Below the pieces are notes generated by a model. It was not told where the DNA came from. It did no database searches and worked only from the letters and a program-made list of their open reading frames with translations. A program made the position numbers and the translations under genes. Positions 26,903 through 35,075 of a DNA stretch of 64,000 bases are shown here, piece after piece; positions within the stretch are counted from its first letter, which is position 1; each line of letters begins with the position of its first letter. Source of the DNA: Rhodospirillales bacterium BBD 1991-14 (lineage in GTDB: Bacteria > Pseudomonadota > Alphaproteobacteria > Kiloniellales > Kiloniellaceae); contig LYSY01000004.1 in NCBI GenBank assembly GCA_001657395.1, positions 310,001 through 374,000 on the forward strand. The letters are read 5' to 3'.

Positions 26903-27859
26903 CTAAGACGCGCGGCCGGAGGCCTGCGCGGCGACCTGCCCGACAGCTTCGAAATCGGGACCGGAGGTCGGGACGGCGATGCCGAAGACCTCGGCGATGA
27001 CCTGGGTCCAGCCGTGCAGGAAGTAGGTCCAGCCGTCCTCGACCTGCAAAGCGGCGGCTTTGGCCTGCGCGCGCGCCTGGTCGAGGAAAACGAGGTCGCC
27101 GCGGTAATTGAGATCCCAGGCGACGGCCCGCTCGGGAAAGCGGGCGGTATCGCCGAGCGGCGAGCCCGGCGCATCCTTTCCCAGGCCTGTGGCGTTGATC
27201 ACCAGGGACGCGGGCGGCATGCCGGCCAGCACGGCATCGTTTTCCGCTGGGCCCGAGGCGGTCACATAGTCGACCGGGATGTCGGCGCCCATGGTCTGGT
27301 GAATGGTGCGGATATGATCGAGGCGCGCCGCTGAGCGGTCCGACACGACGATCTTGGACGGGCGGTCGGCGCCGCGCGAGGGTTGGAGCAGGTGCCAGGT
27401 GATGGCGATGCTGGCGCCGCCGGCCCCCATGCAGAAGAGGGCGCCCCCCGTGTCCGCGAAGTGTTGCGGCGGCAGGAAGCCGTCGATGGCCAACCCGGCC
27501 GTGAGGGGGTCCTTGGCGTGGCAGGCAAGGGCGCCGTTCTTCTTGGAGAGGCAACTGGTCTCCGCCGTCAGCGCGGCCAGAGGATCGACGATCTCGAAGA
27601 GTTCCCGGCAGGCAGCGAAGAGGTCCAGCTTGTGGGTGGTCACCAGCGCGCCGCGGGAGAGCGGATCGTCCTTGATGAAGGTGACGGCGCGCCGATAGGC
27701 CTCCGGCTCCGTATGCAGGGCGAAGTCCATGCCTTCGATGCGGGCGTCCTTCAGCCCGAGGTGTGAGGCCCAGGCCGGGAAGACGCGCATGATGGAGCTT
27801 TGCCCGGTGGTGACGCCGATAAAGTAGAGCGTCGGCTGCTCCGCAGGCTTGAAGGTCAT
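26903..27859 (-). CDS. Shikimate/quinate dehydrogenase-like (AroE-family) oxidoreductase
   Basis: This 318-residue protein starts at the ATG at 27859, preceded by GAGGAGAGAG. It has the AroE fold: an N-terminal substrate domain with the lysine-containing SGALVTTHKLD stretch (TTHK) and ETSCLSKKNGALACHAKD, then a Rossmann domain with GAGGASIAITWHL and VINATGLGKDAPGSPL. It is longer than AroE (about 275), and the substrate contacts look diverged, so it is unlikely to be the housekeeping shikimate enzyme. It is the first gene of the minus-strand polyol operon, upstream of the EryD-like regulator. A role in oxidising a polyhydroxylated intermediate is possible; the substrate is unknown. Confidence 0.78.
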   Translation of the reverse strand: MTFKPAEQPTLYFIGVTTGQSSIMRVFPAWASHLGLKDARIEGMDFALHTEPEAYRRAVTFIKDDPLSRGALVTTHKLDLFAACRELFEIVDPLAALTAETSCLSKKNGALACHAKDPLTAGLAIDGFLPPQHFADTGGALFCMGAGGASIAITWHLLQPSRGADRPSKIVVSDRSAARLDHIRTIHQTMGADIPVDYVTASGPAENDAVLAGMPPASLVINATGLGKDAPGSPLGDTARFPERAVAWDLNYRGDLVFLDQARAQAKAAALQVEDGWTYFLHGWTQVIAEVFGIAVPTSGPDFEAVGQVAAQASGRAS

Positions 27860-28001
27860 GCTCTCTCCTCTCGTCCGCTGGTCGGGCATAGTATGGCAGT
27901 GCGGACACATCTTCGAGGCATCCGGACGCAACAGGCGCTATGCTCCCCGGATGAGTCGATGCAACCTCCTATCACCGTCGCCGCTTGGGGCAGGCTTCTG
28001 A

Positions 28002-29522
28002 ATGGCGCGCGATCTCTATCTGGCGATCGATGTGGGGACCGGCGGCATTCGTTCGGCCCTGGTCGACCGGCAGGGCAGGATCCTGGCCTTCAGCCATCAG
28101 GAGCACGAGCAGATCGTCCCGCACTACGGCTGGTCGGAACAGCGTCCTGCGGACTGGTGGGACGGGGTCACGGCGACCCTCCGCGCGGTCGTCGGTGAGG
28201 TCGAGGGGGCCGCCGGCCGGATTGCCGCGATCTGTGCCTGCGGGCAGATGCACGGGTCGGTGCTGATCGATGCGGAGGGGCGGCTCACCCGCGATACCGC
28301 GTTGCTGTGGAACGACAAGCGCACGGCGCCCCAGGTCGACGCTTTTGCCGCCGCCCACGCGCCGGAGCGCTATCTGACGGCCACCGCCAACCTGGCGACC
28401 CCCGCTTGGCCGGCCTTCAAGCTGCGCTGGATCGCCGAGAACGACCCACAGGCCTACGACAAGGCCGCTTCGGTCCTGATGCCGAAGGACTATATCGGCT
28501 ACCGTCTCACCGGAGAGCGCGCCTGGGACACGACCGAGGCCTCCATGAGTTTCCTCATGGATGCGTCCTCGGGTGGATGGTCCGAGTCCCTCCTGGAGAT
28601 GACGGGGCTGAGGCGTGATCTGCTGCCGGAGATCAAGGCGACCCATGACATTCTGGGGCCGCTCAGCGAGGCCGCGGCGCGGGAGACAGGGCTCACCGCC
28701 GGCATTCCGGTTCTGGTCGGCGGCGGCGACTATCCCGTCGCGCTGCTCGGCTCCGGCGTCGCCGAGCCCGGCATGGCCTCCGATGTCACCGGAACCTCGA
28801 CCATCGTCTCCGTGCTGCACAGGGCACCGGTCATCGACCCGCAGGTCTCGAACGTGGCGACGGTGGAGGGGCACTGGGCCAGCTTTGCGCTTCTGGATGC
28901 CGGGGGCGACGCGGTGCGCTGGGCCCGGCGTGCCTTTCACGAGAACACCCTCAGCTACGACGAGGTCACGGCGGCGGCGGAGCGCGCCGATTGTGGCGCC
29001 AAGGCCTTGTTCTTCCTGCCCTATCTCTCCGGCGAGCGCTTCGGCGCAGCCGCCAACGCCCGCGCCCAGTTCTTCGGCCTGACGGCAGCCCACGGCCTGC
29101 CGGAGCTTCACCGCTCAGTGCTGGAGGGCGTGGCCTTCGCGGTGCGTCGCAAGCTCGCCATGCTGCAGGGCGGCGGTGAGCGGCCGGAGCGCTTTGTCGC
29201 AGCCGGCGGCGGCGCCAAGTCGGCGCTCTGGGTCGCCATCAAGGCGAGCATGCTGGGCACGCCCTACCTGGTTCCCGAGGAACTGGAGTGCGGGATCGTC
29301 GGGGCCGCCTGCATGATGGCAGTGGCCAGCGGCGATGCCCCGGATCTCAAGGCTGCCGTGGCCCGCATGGTGCGCTTCGAGAAGGAGGTCGCGCCCAACC
29401 CCGCCTGGTGCGAGCGCTACGACCGCATGGCACCGGTCTTCGACCAGATCTTCGACGCCTCCGTCGGCCTCTACGACCGGCTCGATGCGCTGAACGGTGA
29501 CGCTGCCGGCAGCGCCCGGTGA
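28002..29522 (+). CDS. FGGY-family carbohydrate kinase, xylulokinase-like
   Basis: This 506-residue FGGY kinase has the N-terminal phosphate motif DVGTGGIRSALVD, the CGQMHGSVLID and LLWNDKRTAPQVD substrate segments typical of xylulokinase relatives, and a C-terminal FVAAGGGAKSALWV nucleotide motif. It is transcribed divergently from the AroE-like gene and is distinct from the EryA-like kinase at 18603-20162. Xylulokinases convert D-xylulose to its 5-phosphate. Family members also act on ribulose, erythrulose and other ketoses, so the exact sugar stays open. It probably belongs to the same polyol regulon because the intergenic region is shared. Confidence 0.85.
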   Translation: MARDLYLAIDVGTGGIRSALVDRQGRILAFSHQEHEQIVPHYGWSEQRPADWWDGVTATLRAVVGEVEGAAGRIAAICACGQMHGSVLIDAEGRLTRDTALLWNDKRTAPQVDAFAAAHAPERYLTATANLATPAWPAFKLRWIAENDPQAYDKAASVLMPKDYIGYRLTGERAWDTTEASMSFLMDASSGGWSESLLEMTGLRRDLLPEIKATHDILGPLSEAAARETGLTAGIPVLVGGGDYPVALLGSGVAEPGMASDVTGTSTIVSVLHRAPVIDPQVSNVATVEGHWASFALLDAGGDAVRWARRAFHENTLSYDEVTAAAERADCGAKALFFLPYLSGERFGAAANARAQFFGLTAAHGLPELHRSVLEGVAFAVRRKLAMLQGGGERPERFVAAGGGAKSALWVAIKASMLGTPYLVPEELECGIVGAACMMAVASGDAPDLKAAVARMVRFEKEVAPNPAWCERYDRMAPVFDQIFDASVGLYDRLDALNGDAAGSAR

Positions 29523-29570
29523 TGGCGCAGATGGGATGGCCGGGCGCGGAGGGCGCTTCGCCCGCCGGCG

Positions 29571-30053
29571 CTACTGCAACACGTAGGTGCCGGCGTCCAG
29601 CACCGCCTGCCAGGCCCGTTTCGCGGCGGCGCGCTCGGCGGGCCCGGCGGTGGGGGTCAGGTATCCCGGCCACAGCGGGTTGTGCTCCCCGTAGCGGTCG
29701 ACGGGCTCGTGATAGGCGATCAGCCCCAGGAGTTCGTAACAGAGTTGTCCCAGGCTGACGGGCCGGCCGGCGAGGGTGACCCGGGCCGGCCTGTCGATGT
29801 CCAGGCAGCCGACGAGCACCGGCAGGTCCCGGTCCGGATCCGCATCCTCGGCCAGCGCGCCCAGGGCGGTTTTGTCGGAGAAGACATGGCGGCCGTGGCT
29901 GCCATCCCAGCGGTAGTGGCCCTCGGCCTGATGCAACGCGGCAATCAAGGGATTGCTGATGGGTGGCGCCTCTGTCTGGCCGGCGCAGCCCGCAAGAGCC
30001 AAGAACGCCACCAACCAAGACAGGGCATGTCCCCTTAATCTGCTTGAAGACAC
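29571..30053 (-). CDS. Putative lipoprotein of unknown function
   Basis: This 160-residue protein begins with a GTG at 30053, preceded by AGGAA with good spacing. It has a lipoprotein signal ending in a lipobox LALAGC (Cys23), so it should be anchored to a periplasmic membrane face. The mature part is about 137 residues with several conserved-looking Tyr/Trp positions (GHYRWDGSHGRHVFSD; YHEPVDRYGEHNPLWPGYL). I do not recognise the family. It converges with the xylulokinase-like gene and diverges from the NosR-like gene. Confidence 0.65.
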   Translation of the reverse strand: MSSSRLRGHALSWLVAFLALAGCAGQTEAPPISNPLIAALHQAEGHYRWDGSHGRHVFSDKTALGALAEDADPDRDLPVLVGCLDIDRPARVTLAGRPVSLGQLCYELLGLIAYHEPVDRYGEHNPLWPGYLTPTAGPAERAAAKRAWQAVLDAGTYVLQ

Positions 30054-30210
30054 TGCGGTTCCTCGCTCTGCAGGCGGCCTGTCCCTGTTGGTCGGGACGA
30101 AGCCCGGAAGGGTTCTCCTGCAACACGCCTCGGCACGTGGCTTGGGCTGGGCCGGGCCTTGCGACCTTCGTAGGATGTTCCCGGCCCCGCGGCCTCCCTA
30201 GACTTGCACG

Positions 30211-32286
30211 ATGGGGTGGTCCGGCCTTCCGCGCTTCTGTCGCTTTGCCTTGGCGCTCCTGGCGGTGGTCCTGCCGCTGGGCAGCGCCGCCGCTGCGCTG
30301 GAGCGCGACGAACTGGCCGCGCTCATCATGCCGCCCTTTTCCCTCGGCGAACCGCTCAACGATCAGGGCGTCTGGTCGCTGCTGAACTCGGGCGGGGCCG
30401 AGGCCGGCTATGTTTTCGAGACCCAGCCCCTGGCGCCGCTGCCCGGCTTTTCCGGAGCCCCGATCAACGTGCTGGTAACCCTCGATCTGGAGGGCCGCTT
30501 TGTCGACGCCCGGCTGATCGAACACAACGAGCCGATCTTCGTCTCCGGCCTCGGCGAGGCGCCTTTCAGAAAGTTCTTCGAGCAGTATCGCGGCCATTCG
30601 ATCTCCTCGACCCTGGTCGTGGGAGTCCCCTATGGGCGCGACGACGGCGCTTCCTCGCTGGTCTACCTCGACGGCGTCACCAAGGCGACGGCCAGCGTGC
30701 GCATCGCCCACGAAAGCATCCTGGCCGCGACCCTGGCGGTGGCCCGGGAGAAGATGCAGGGCCTGGCCAAGGGGCCGCCGGCGCATCCCGACCCAAGCTA
30801 TGACGAGGCCCTGACCTGGCAGGATCTGGTGGACCAGGGGCTTGTGACCCGCCGCCTCTTCACCAACGGCGAGGTGCAGCAGGCCTTTGCCGGAACCGTC
30901 TGGGCGGATGACGACCCGGAGGCGCTGGACGATCCGGACGGCGCCTATCTCGATCTCTGGGTCGTCGACCTGGGGCCCCCGGCGATCGCCCGGGCGGTGC
31001 TGGATGACGACACTTTTGCCGAGCTGCAGGACTTCCTGACCATCTCGCCGAACGACGAGCCGATCCTGGTCATCGACGCCGGCCGCCATGGCCTGGTGTC
31101 GGAGGACTTCGTGCGCAACACCAGCCCGGACTGGATGTCGGCGGAACAGGACGGCCTGCCGGTGGCGCTGCGCGACGCCGATCTCTTCGTGGAGCTTCGC
31201 GACGGTGTGCCCGAAGGCACTGCCATGATCCTGCGCACCGACCGCAGGCTGGGCTTTGATCCGACGCGGGAGTGGACCCTGAACGTCCTGGCGGTGCGCG
31301 AACACGGGTCCTTTCAGCCGCAGGTGGGAACCGTAGCGCTGGCAGTCGCGCATCAGACCGACGAGCGGTTTTTCACCCGGCCCGGGGTCATCGAGCCGGC
31401 GGCGCCCTGGGTCGATGCCCTGCGCAACCGCGCTCCCGACCTTGTTGTGCTCTCCGTGTTTCTGGCCGCCCTGGTCGCGGTTCTCGGCCTACGCATGAAC
31501 AGCTTTGCGGCGCTCTCCGCCTTCACACCGCTGCGCCTTGGCGTCCTGGCTTTCATGACCGGCTTTGTGGGCTGGTGGGGCCAGGGTCAGCTCTCCATTG
31601 TCACCGTGCTGGGGGTGATCCGGACGGCCTTCGACGGCGGCAGCTTCGCCTTCCTGCTCTACGATCCCTTCTCGCTGGTCATCTGGGCGGTGGTGATCGT
31701 CAGCTTCGTGCTCTGGGGGCGCGGACTTTTCTGTGGCTGGCTCTGCCCCTTCGGCGCGCTTCAGGAGTTCGCCCATCAGGTCGGCTTGAAACTCGGCCTG
31801 CGCCAGATCGAACCCAGCGCCCTCTGGGATCAGCGCCTCAAGGCGCTGAAGTACGTGCTGCTGGCGGGCCTCGTCCTCTCGGTTTTCGTCGCCCCGTCGA
31901 TGATCGACACTTTCGCGGAGGTGGAACCCTTCAAGACCGCGATCACGGTCTATTTCGTGCGGGAGTGGTACTACGTCGTCTATGCCGCCTTCTGGCTGGT
32001 GCTGGGGCTCTTCCTCTTCAAGGGGTTCTGCCGCTACGTCTGTCCGCTGGGGGCCGTCATGGCCATCGGCGGACTGCTGCGGGGCCGCGACTGGATCGCC
32101 CGGCGCGAGGACTGTGGCAGCCCCTGTCAGCTTTGCCGCGTGCGCTGCAAGTACGGCGCGATCGCCAAGACTGGTGAGATCCAGTACTCCGAGTGCTTTC
32201 AATGCCTGGACTGTGTGCAGATCCACGACGACGCGGCGCAGTGCGTGCCGCTGGTCCTGGCCAACCGCAAGCGGGGGACGGCATGA
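30211..32286 (+). CDS. NosR/NirI-like membrane iron-sulfur flavoprotein
   Basis: This 691-residue protein follows the NosR plan. A signal peptide (residues 1-29) is followed by a periplasmic FMN-binding domain with a flavinylation-type site around residues 154-160 (DGVTKAT, acceptor Thr160). A long periplasmic linker and a bundle of membrane segments from about residue 410 come next, then cytoplasmic cysteine motifs: CGWLCPFGAL (C508), CRYVCPLGAV (C607) and a C-terminal pair of ferredoxin-like clusters (CGSPCQLCRVRC; CFQCLDC). In the consensus Dxx[ST]GA[ST] the Gly is Lys here. NosR and relatives pass quinol electrons across the membrane to periplasmic partners. The next gene is ApbE, which attaches the flavin. 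No nosZ is nearby; the neighbours concern PQQ-dependent alcohol oxidation. Confidence 0.88.
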   Translation: MGWSGLPRFCRFALALLAVVLPLGSAAAALERDELAALIMPPFSLGEPLNDQGVWSLLNSGGAEAGYVFETQPLAPLPGFSGAPINVLVTLDLEGRFVDARLIEHNEPIFVSGLGEAPFRKFFEQYRGHSISSTLVVGVPYGRDDGASSLVYLDGVTKATASVRIAHESILAATLAVAREKMQGLAKGPPAHPDPSYDEALTWQDLVDQGLVTRRLFTNGEVQQAFAGTVWADDDPEALDDPDGAYLDLWVVDLGPPAIARAVLDDDTFAELQDFLTISPNDEPILVIDAGRHGLVSEDFVRNTSPDWMSAEQDGLPVALRDADLFVELRDGVPEGTAMILRTDRRLGFDPTREWTLNVLAVREHGSFQPQVGTVALAVAHQTDERFFTRPGVIEPAAPWVDALRNRAPDLVVLSVFLAALVAVLGLRMNSFAALSAFTPLRLGVLAFMTGFVGWWGQGQLSIVTVLGVIRTAFDGGSFAFLLYDPFSLVIWAVVIVSFVLWGRGLFCGWLCPFGALQEFAHQVGLKLGLRQIEPSALWDQRLKALKYVLLAGLVLSVFVAPSMIDTFAEVEPFKTAITVYFVREWYYVVYAAFWLVLGLFLFKGFCRYVCPLGAVMAIGGLLRGRDWIARREDCGSPCQLCRVRCKYGAIAKTGEIQYSECFQCLDCVQIHDDAAQCVPLVLANRKRGTA

Positions 32287-33215
32287 CCGGGAAGGGGCTG
32301 TCGCGGCGCCGCTTTCTGGCCATCGCGGCGACCTGTCTGGCCGCTGGGCCGGCGCGCGCGAAGACCACGACGCGCTGGCGCGGGATCGCGCTTGGGGCGG
32401 AAGCGGAGATCACCCTGCACGGGCCCGAGGAGGCTGCCGGCCGCGCCCTGCAGGCGGCCAGAACGGAACTGCGGCACATCGAGCGTCTCTTCAGTCTTTA
32501 CGATCCGAATTCGCATCTTGCGCGTCTCAACCGCGACGGCCGGCTCGACGATCTCTTGCCCGACTTCCATGCCCTGCTGGACATCTGCAGCGGGGTTCAT
32601 GCGGCGACGGGCAGTCTCTTCGATCCGAGTGTCCAGCCGCTCTGGCAGGCCCTGGCCGCCCATCGCGGGGCGCCGCCGGCGGGCGTTCTGGAGCAAGCGC
32701 GGGCGCGCGTCGGCTGGGACGGCGTGGCCTATGACCGCACTACGGTGCGGTTGACCCGGCCCGGGATGGCGCTCACCTTCAACGGGATCGCCCAGGGCTT
32801 TGCGACGGACCGGGTCGCCGAGGTGCTCGCCCGCTTTGGTTTCGAGGAGACCCTGGTGAACATCGGGGAGTTTCGGGCCGGGGCCGGCCGCTGGCGGATC
32901 GGTATCGCCGACCCGGATCAGGGTCTTGTCACGACCCGTTCCCTGGAACGGGGTGCCATTGCCACCTCAAGCCCCTCGGCGCTCGTGTTCGGGGACGGTG
33001 GACTGGGGCATATTCTCGACCCGGGCTTTCCCCTGCGCGCAGCGCCGTGGTCGACGGTGAGTGTCGAGGCCGAAAGTGCCGTGCTGGCCGACGGCTTCTC
33101 GACGGCGCTCAGCCTGCTGGACGCTCCCGCTGTCCGAAGTGTCCTGGCGGCGAACGCGGCGCTGAAGCGCATCGTGCTTGTGGATCGCGGCGGCGACGTG
33201 GCAACGCTGACCTAG
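32283..33215 (+). CDS. apbE: FAD:protein FMN transferase (ApbE)
   Basis: This 310-residue ApbE family protein starts at the ATG overlapping the stop of the NosR-like gene (ATGA at 32283-32286). It has a twin-arginine-type signal (SRRRFLAIAATCLAAG) and family motifs LFSLYDPNSHLARLNRDG, FNGIAQGFATDRVA, VNIGEFRAG and HILDPGFP. ApbE moves FMN from FAD onto a threonine of target proteins in the periplasm. The tight coupling shows that its client is the NosR-like protein next door. The usual VDLGG-type motif reads VNIGE here, a small deviation near the metal/FAD site. Confidence 0.9.
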   Translation: MTGKGLSRRRFLAIAATCLAAGPARAKTTTRWRGIALGAEAEITLHGPEEAAGRALQAARTELRHIERLFSLYDPNSHLARLNRDGRLDDLLPDFHALLDICSGVHAATGSLFDPSVQPLWQALAAHRGAPPAGVLEQARARVGWDGVAYDRTTVRLTRPGMALTFNGIAQGFATDRVAEVLARFGFEETLVNIGEFRAGAGRWRIGIADPDQGLVTTRSLERGAIATSSPSALVFGDGGLGHILDPGFPLRAAPWSTVSVEAESAVLADGFSTALSLLDAPAVRSVLAANAALKRIVLVDRGGDVATLT

Positions 33216-33255
33216 GCGACGCTGGTGTAGGCGACAGCCGAAAGGGTCGTCCGGC

Positions 33256-34155
33256 CTACCACTCCGCCGGCGTGTAGGAGAGGCCGTAGTCCTCGAAGAC
33301 CGTCTGCAGGCGCCCGTCCTCGAAGGCCGCGCGCACCGCGTCGTCCACGGCGTAGGCCAGCGGGCGGTAGCGGTGATTGACGGCGACCCCAAGCGTCCAC
33401 TCGCCGGTCGAAAAGCCCAGGAGCGGTGGCATATGAATGTCCAGCTCCGGCGTCAGGCCGTGCTCGAGCTGCGACTTCGGTCCCATCACCGCCTTCACCT
33501 CACCCTGCGCCAAGGCCGCCATGGCGTCTTCCGGCGTCGTATAGCGCCGCACGTTGGCTCGGAGTTGCCCACCGGCAAAGCTTGAGAGATAGAAGTCGGA
33601 AATGGTGTCGTTCTCCACGCCGACGAGATCGAAACGGAAGTAGGCCGGAACCGGCGGGTCCTCCGGATAGGCATCGCGGCGAAAGGCGATGGCGATCCTT
33701 TCGTTGAAGTACTGGCCGGTCAGTACGACCTGCTCCGTGCGGCAGCTCAGGTCGCTGTCGTAGGGCACGTGAATCATCACGTTGCTCACCCGTCCGCCGA
33801 CGATGGGGCCCTTCCAGACATAGTTGCGCAGGTCCGCATCGACGTTTTCGCCGGCAGCCACGAAGTTGAAGCGCGGCTCCACCTCCAGGGCCTCGGCGAT
33901 GATGCGGCCGAGCTCGATGTCGACGCCGCGCGGCCGGCCTTTTTCCTCCCAGGAGTAGGGCGCAAAGTCCTCGTAGACCGCGAACTCGATGAAGCCGCGC
34001 TCCTGAATCTGATCGAGATCCTGGCCGACGATATCGCGGCTGGCGTTCTGCGGCTTCGGCCCGGGCACGAAGCCTTCGCAGCGGGCTTGGGCGGTTGCGC
34101 TTGCGGCCAGCAGGGCCAGCACCGCAGCGCAAAGGCTGGCGGCGGACTTGATCAT
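33256..34155 (-). CDS. Quinoprotein-associated periplasmic binding protein, MxaJ/XoxJ-like
   Basis: This 299-residue protein has a Sec signal peptide (cleavage near AQA, residues 22-24) and a type II periplasmic binding fold resembling amino-acid-binding proteins (FIEFAVYEDFAPYSWEEKGRPRGVDIELGRIIAEAL). Proteins like this occur next to MxaF/XoxF-type PQQ dehydrogenases as MxaJ/XoxJ. They are thought to help mature or activate the dehydrogenase rather than to import a solute. Its ATG is directly adjacent to the stop of the cytochrome c gene upstream, so the two are co-expressed. No permease partner is next to it, in line with a non-transport role. Confidence 0.82.
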   Translation of the reverse strand: MIKSAASLCAAVLALLAASATAQARCEGFVPGPKPQNASRDIVGQDLDQIQERGFIEFAVYEDFAPYSWEEKGRPRGVDIELGRIIAEALEVEPRFNFVAAGENVDADLRNYVWKGPIVGGRVSNVMIHVPYDSDLSCRTEQVVLTGQYFNERIAIAFRRDAYPEDPPVPAYFRFDLVGVENDTISDFYLSSFAGGQLRANVRRYTTPEDAMAALAQGEVKAVMGPKSQLEHGLTPELDIHMPPLLGFSTGEWTLGVAVNHRYRPLAYAVDDAVRAAFEDGRLQTVFEDYGLSYTPAEW

Positions 34156-34875
34156 CTACTGTGCGGCCGAAAGACCGATCGTCAGCGTCTCGGCGGCGGA
34201 CTTGAAGCTTTCCGAAGAGCCGTCGAGTATGCGGGCCGCACGGAAAGCGACACTGTCGGCAATCGGTGCGCCGGACCCCGTCTCCACTTCCGAAGCGATC
34301 TCCGTCAACTCCTGGCGCACGGCATCGATGGCGCCCGGATCGCTCTTTTCTTCTGCCGCCCAGGTCTGGAGCTGGTCGCGGATCTCCTTCAGCCGGCCGC
34401 TGAAGGCGTCGAGCGCCCCTTCGTCCGGCCGTGTTTCGATGTAGGTGCGAATGGCCCAGGCCGCCTTCTGGCCGAGCAGATCGCCGAACGCAGGCATCTT
34501 GGTGATGCCGTTCTGCGTGTAGCCGTTGCGGAAGCGTTCCATGTACCACTCGTCGCCGTACTCTTCTGCCTCGAGGTAGCGCAGGTCCGGAGCCAGGCCG
34601 CCGGAGACCGCGCCGAGGCCGTGGCAGCGCGCGCAGTTCTGGTTATATCCAGAGGCGCCGATGTCGATCGCCGCCTGCCAGACCTCCTTCTCGACATTCC
34701 GATAGGGGTTCTCGATCAGCCACTCCTCGCCGATGTCCGGCAGCGCGGCGGTATCGACCGGCTGCGGGGCAACGTCGCCGTGCGCGTAGACCATGGTTGC
34801 GGCGGCCAGTGTCGAGAGGCCGAGAAGGGTTCCCTTGATCCAACGCCGTGATGGCAGAGATGACAGAGATGGCAT
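34156..34875 (-). CDS. pedF: Periplasmic cytochrome c, PedF-like (electron acceptor of PQQ alcohol dehydrogenase)
   Basis: This cytochrome c of about 239 residues has one CxxCH haem site (NCARCHGLG, C81/C84/H85 from the chosen start) and a likely axial methionine in ITKMPAFGDLL. The segments HGDVAPQPVDTAALP, EEWLIENPYRN and GYNQNCARCHG resemble cytochrome c550 PedF of Pseudomonas alcohol-oxidation clusters. A C-terminal helical extension of about 95 residues is unusual for that family. The start at 34875 is preferred because GGGAG lies about 7 bases upstream; an ATG at 34881 is the alternative. It should accept electrons from the PQQ enzyme at 42504-44270. Confidence 0.83.
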   Translation of the reverse strand: MPSLSSLPSRRWIKGTLLGLSTLAAATMVYAHGDVAPQPVDTAALPDIGEEWLIENPYRNVEKEVWQAAIDIGASGYNQNCARCHGLGAVSGGLAPDLRYLEAEEYGDEWYMERFRNGYTQNGITKMPAFGDLLGQKAAWAIRTYIETRPDEGALDAFSGRLKEIRDQLQTWAAEEKSDPGAIDAVRQELTEIASEVETGSGAPIADSVAFRAARILDGSSESFKSAAETLTIGLSAAQ

Positions 34876-35075
34876 GTCCATGCTCCCAGAGCTTTCCTGC
34901 TTTTGGTGAGTCGTAGCACAGCCCTTGAACCGCGCCATATTGGACTTTCGGTCTAAGGCGGCATCGGCATCGGGAATCTACGCGGCTCGTTCTACACAGT
35001 CCGGGCGTAAGACCATCGTCTTATTCGGGGCCCGGGGGGAGCGCTGGTAACGTTTCTGAAAAAGGGAGGAAATCG
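34876..35075. promoter_or_regulatory. Divergent promoter region of cytochrome and PedA-like operons, with inverted repeat
   Basis: This 200-base region separates the cytochrome/XoxJ-like operon (minus) from the PedA1A2BC-like operon (plus). It contains a perfect 6-bp inverted repeat TAAGAC-CATC-GTCTTA at 35008-35023 and a related half-site GTCTAAGG at 34951. The position suits binding of the LuxR-type response regulator of the island. A clear ribosome binding site AAAGGGAGGAAATCG precedes the ATG at 35076. No firm -35/-10 pair could be fixed. Confidence 0.5.

Noticed and set aside
29347-31353. A 668-codon minus-strand open frame overlapping the xylulokinase end, the lipoprotein and the NosR-like gene
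   Set aside because: It spans several genes and has no domain features; the plus-strand NosR-like frame has conserved cysteine motifs.
30211-33215. A nitrous oxide reductase (nos) operon
   Set aside because: Only NosR-like and ApbE genes are present; nosZ, nosD, nosF and nosY are absent, and the surroundings concern quinoprotein alcohol oxidation.
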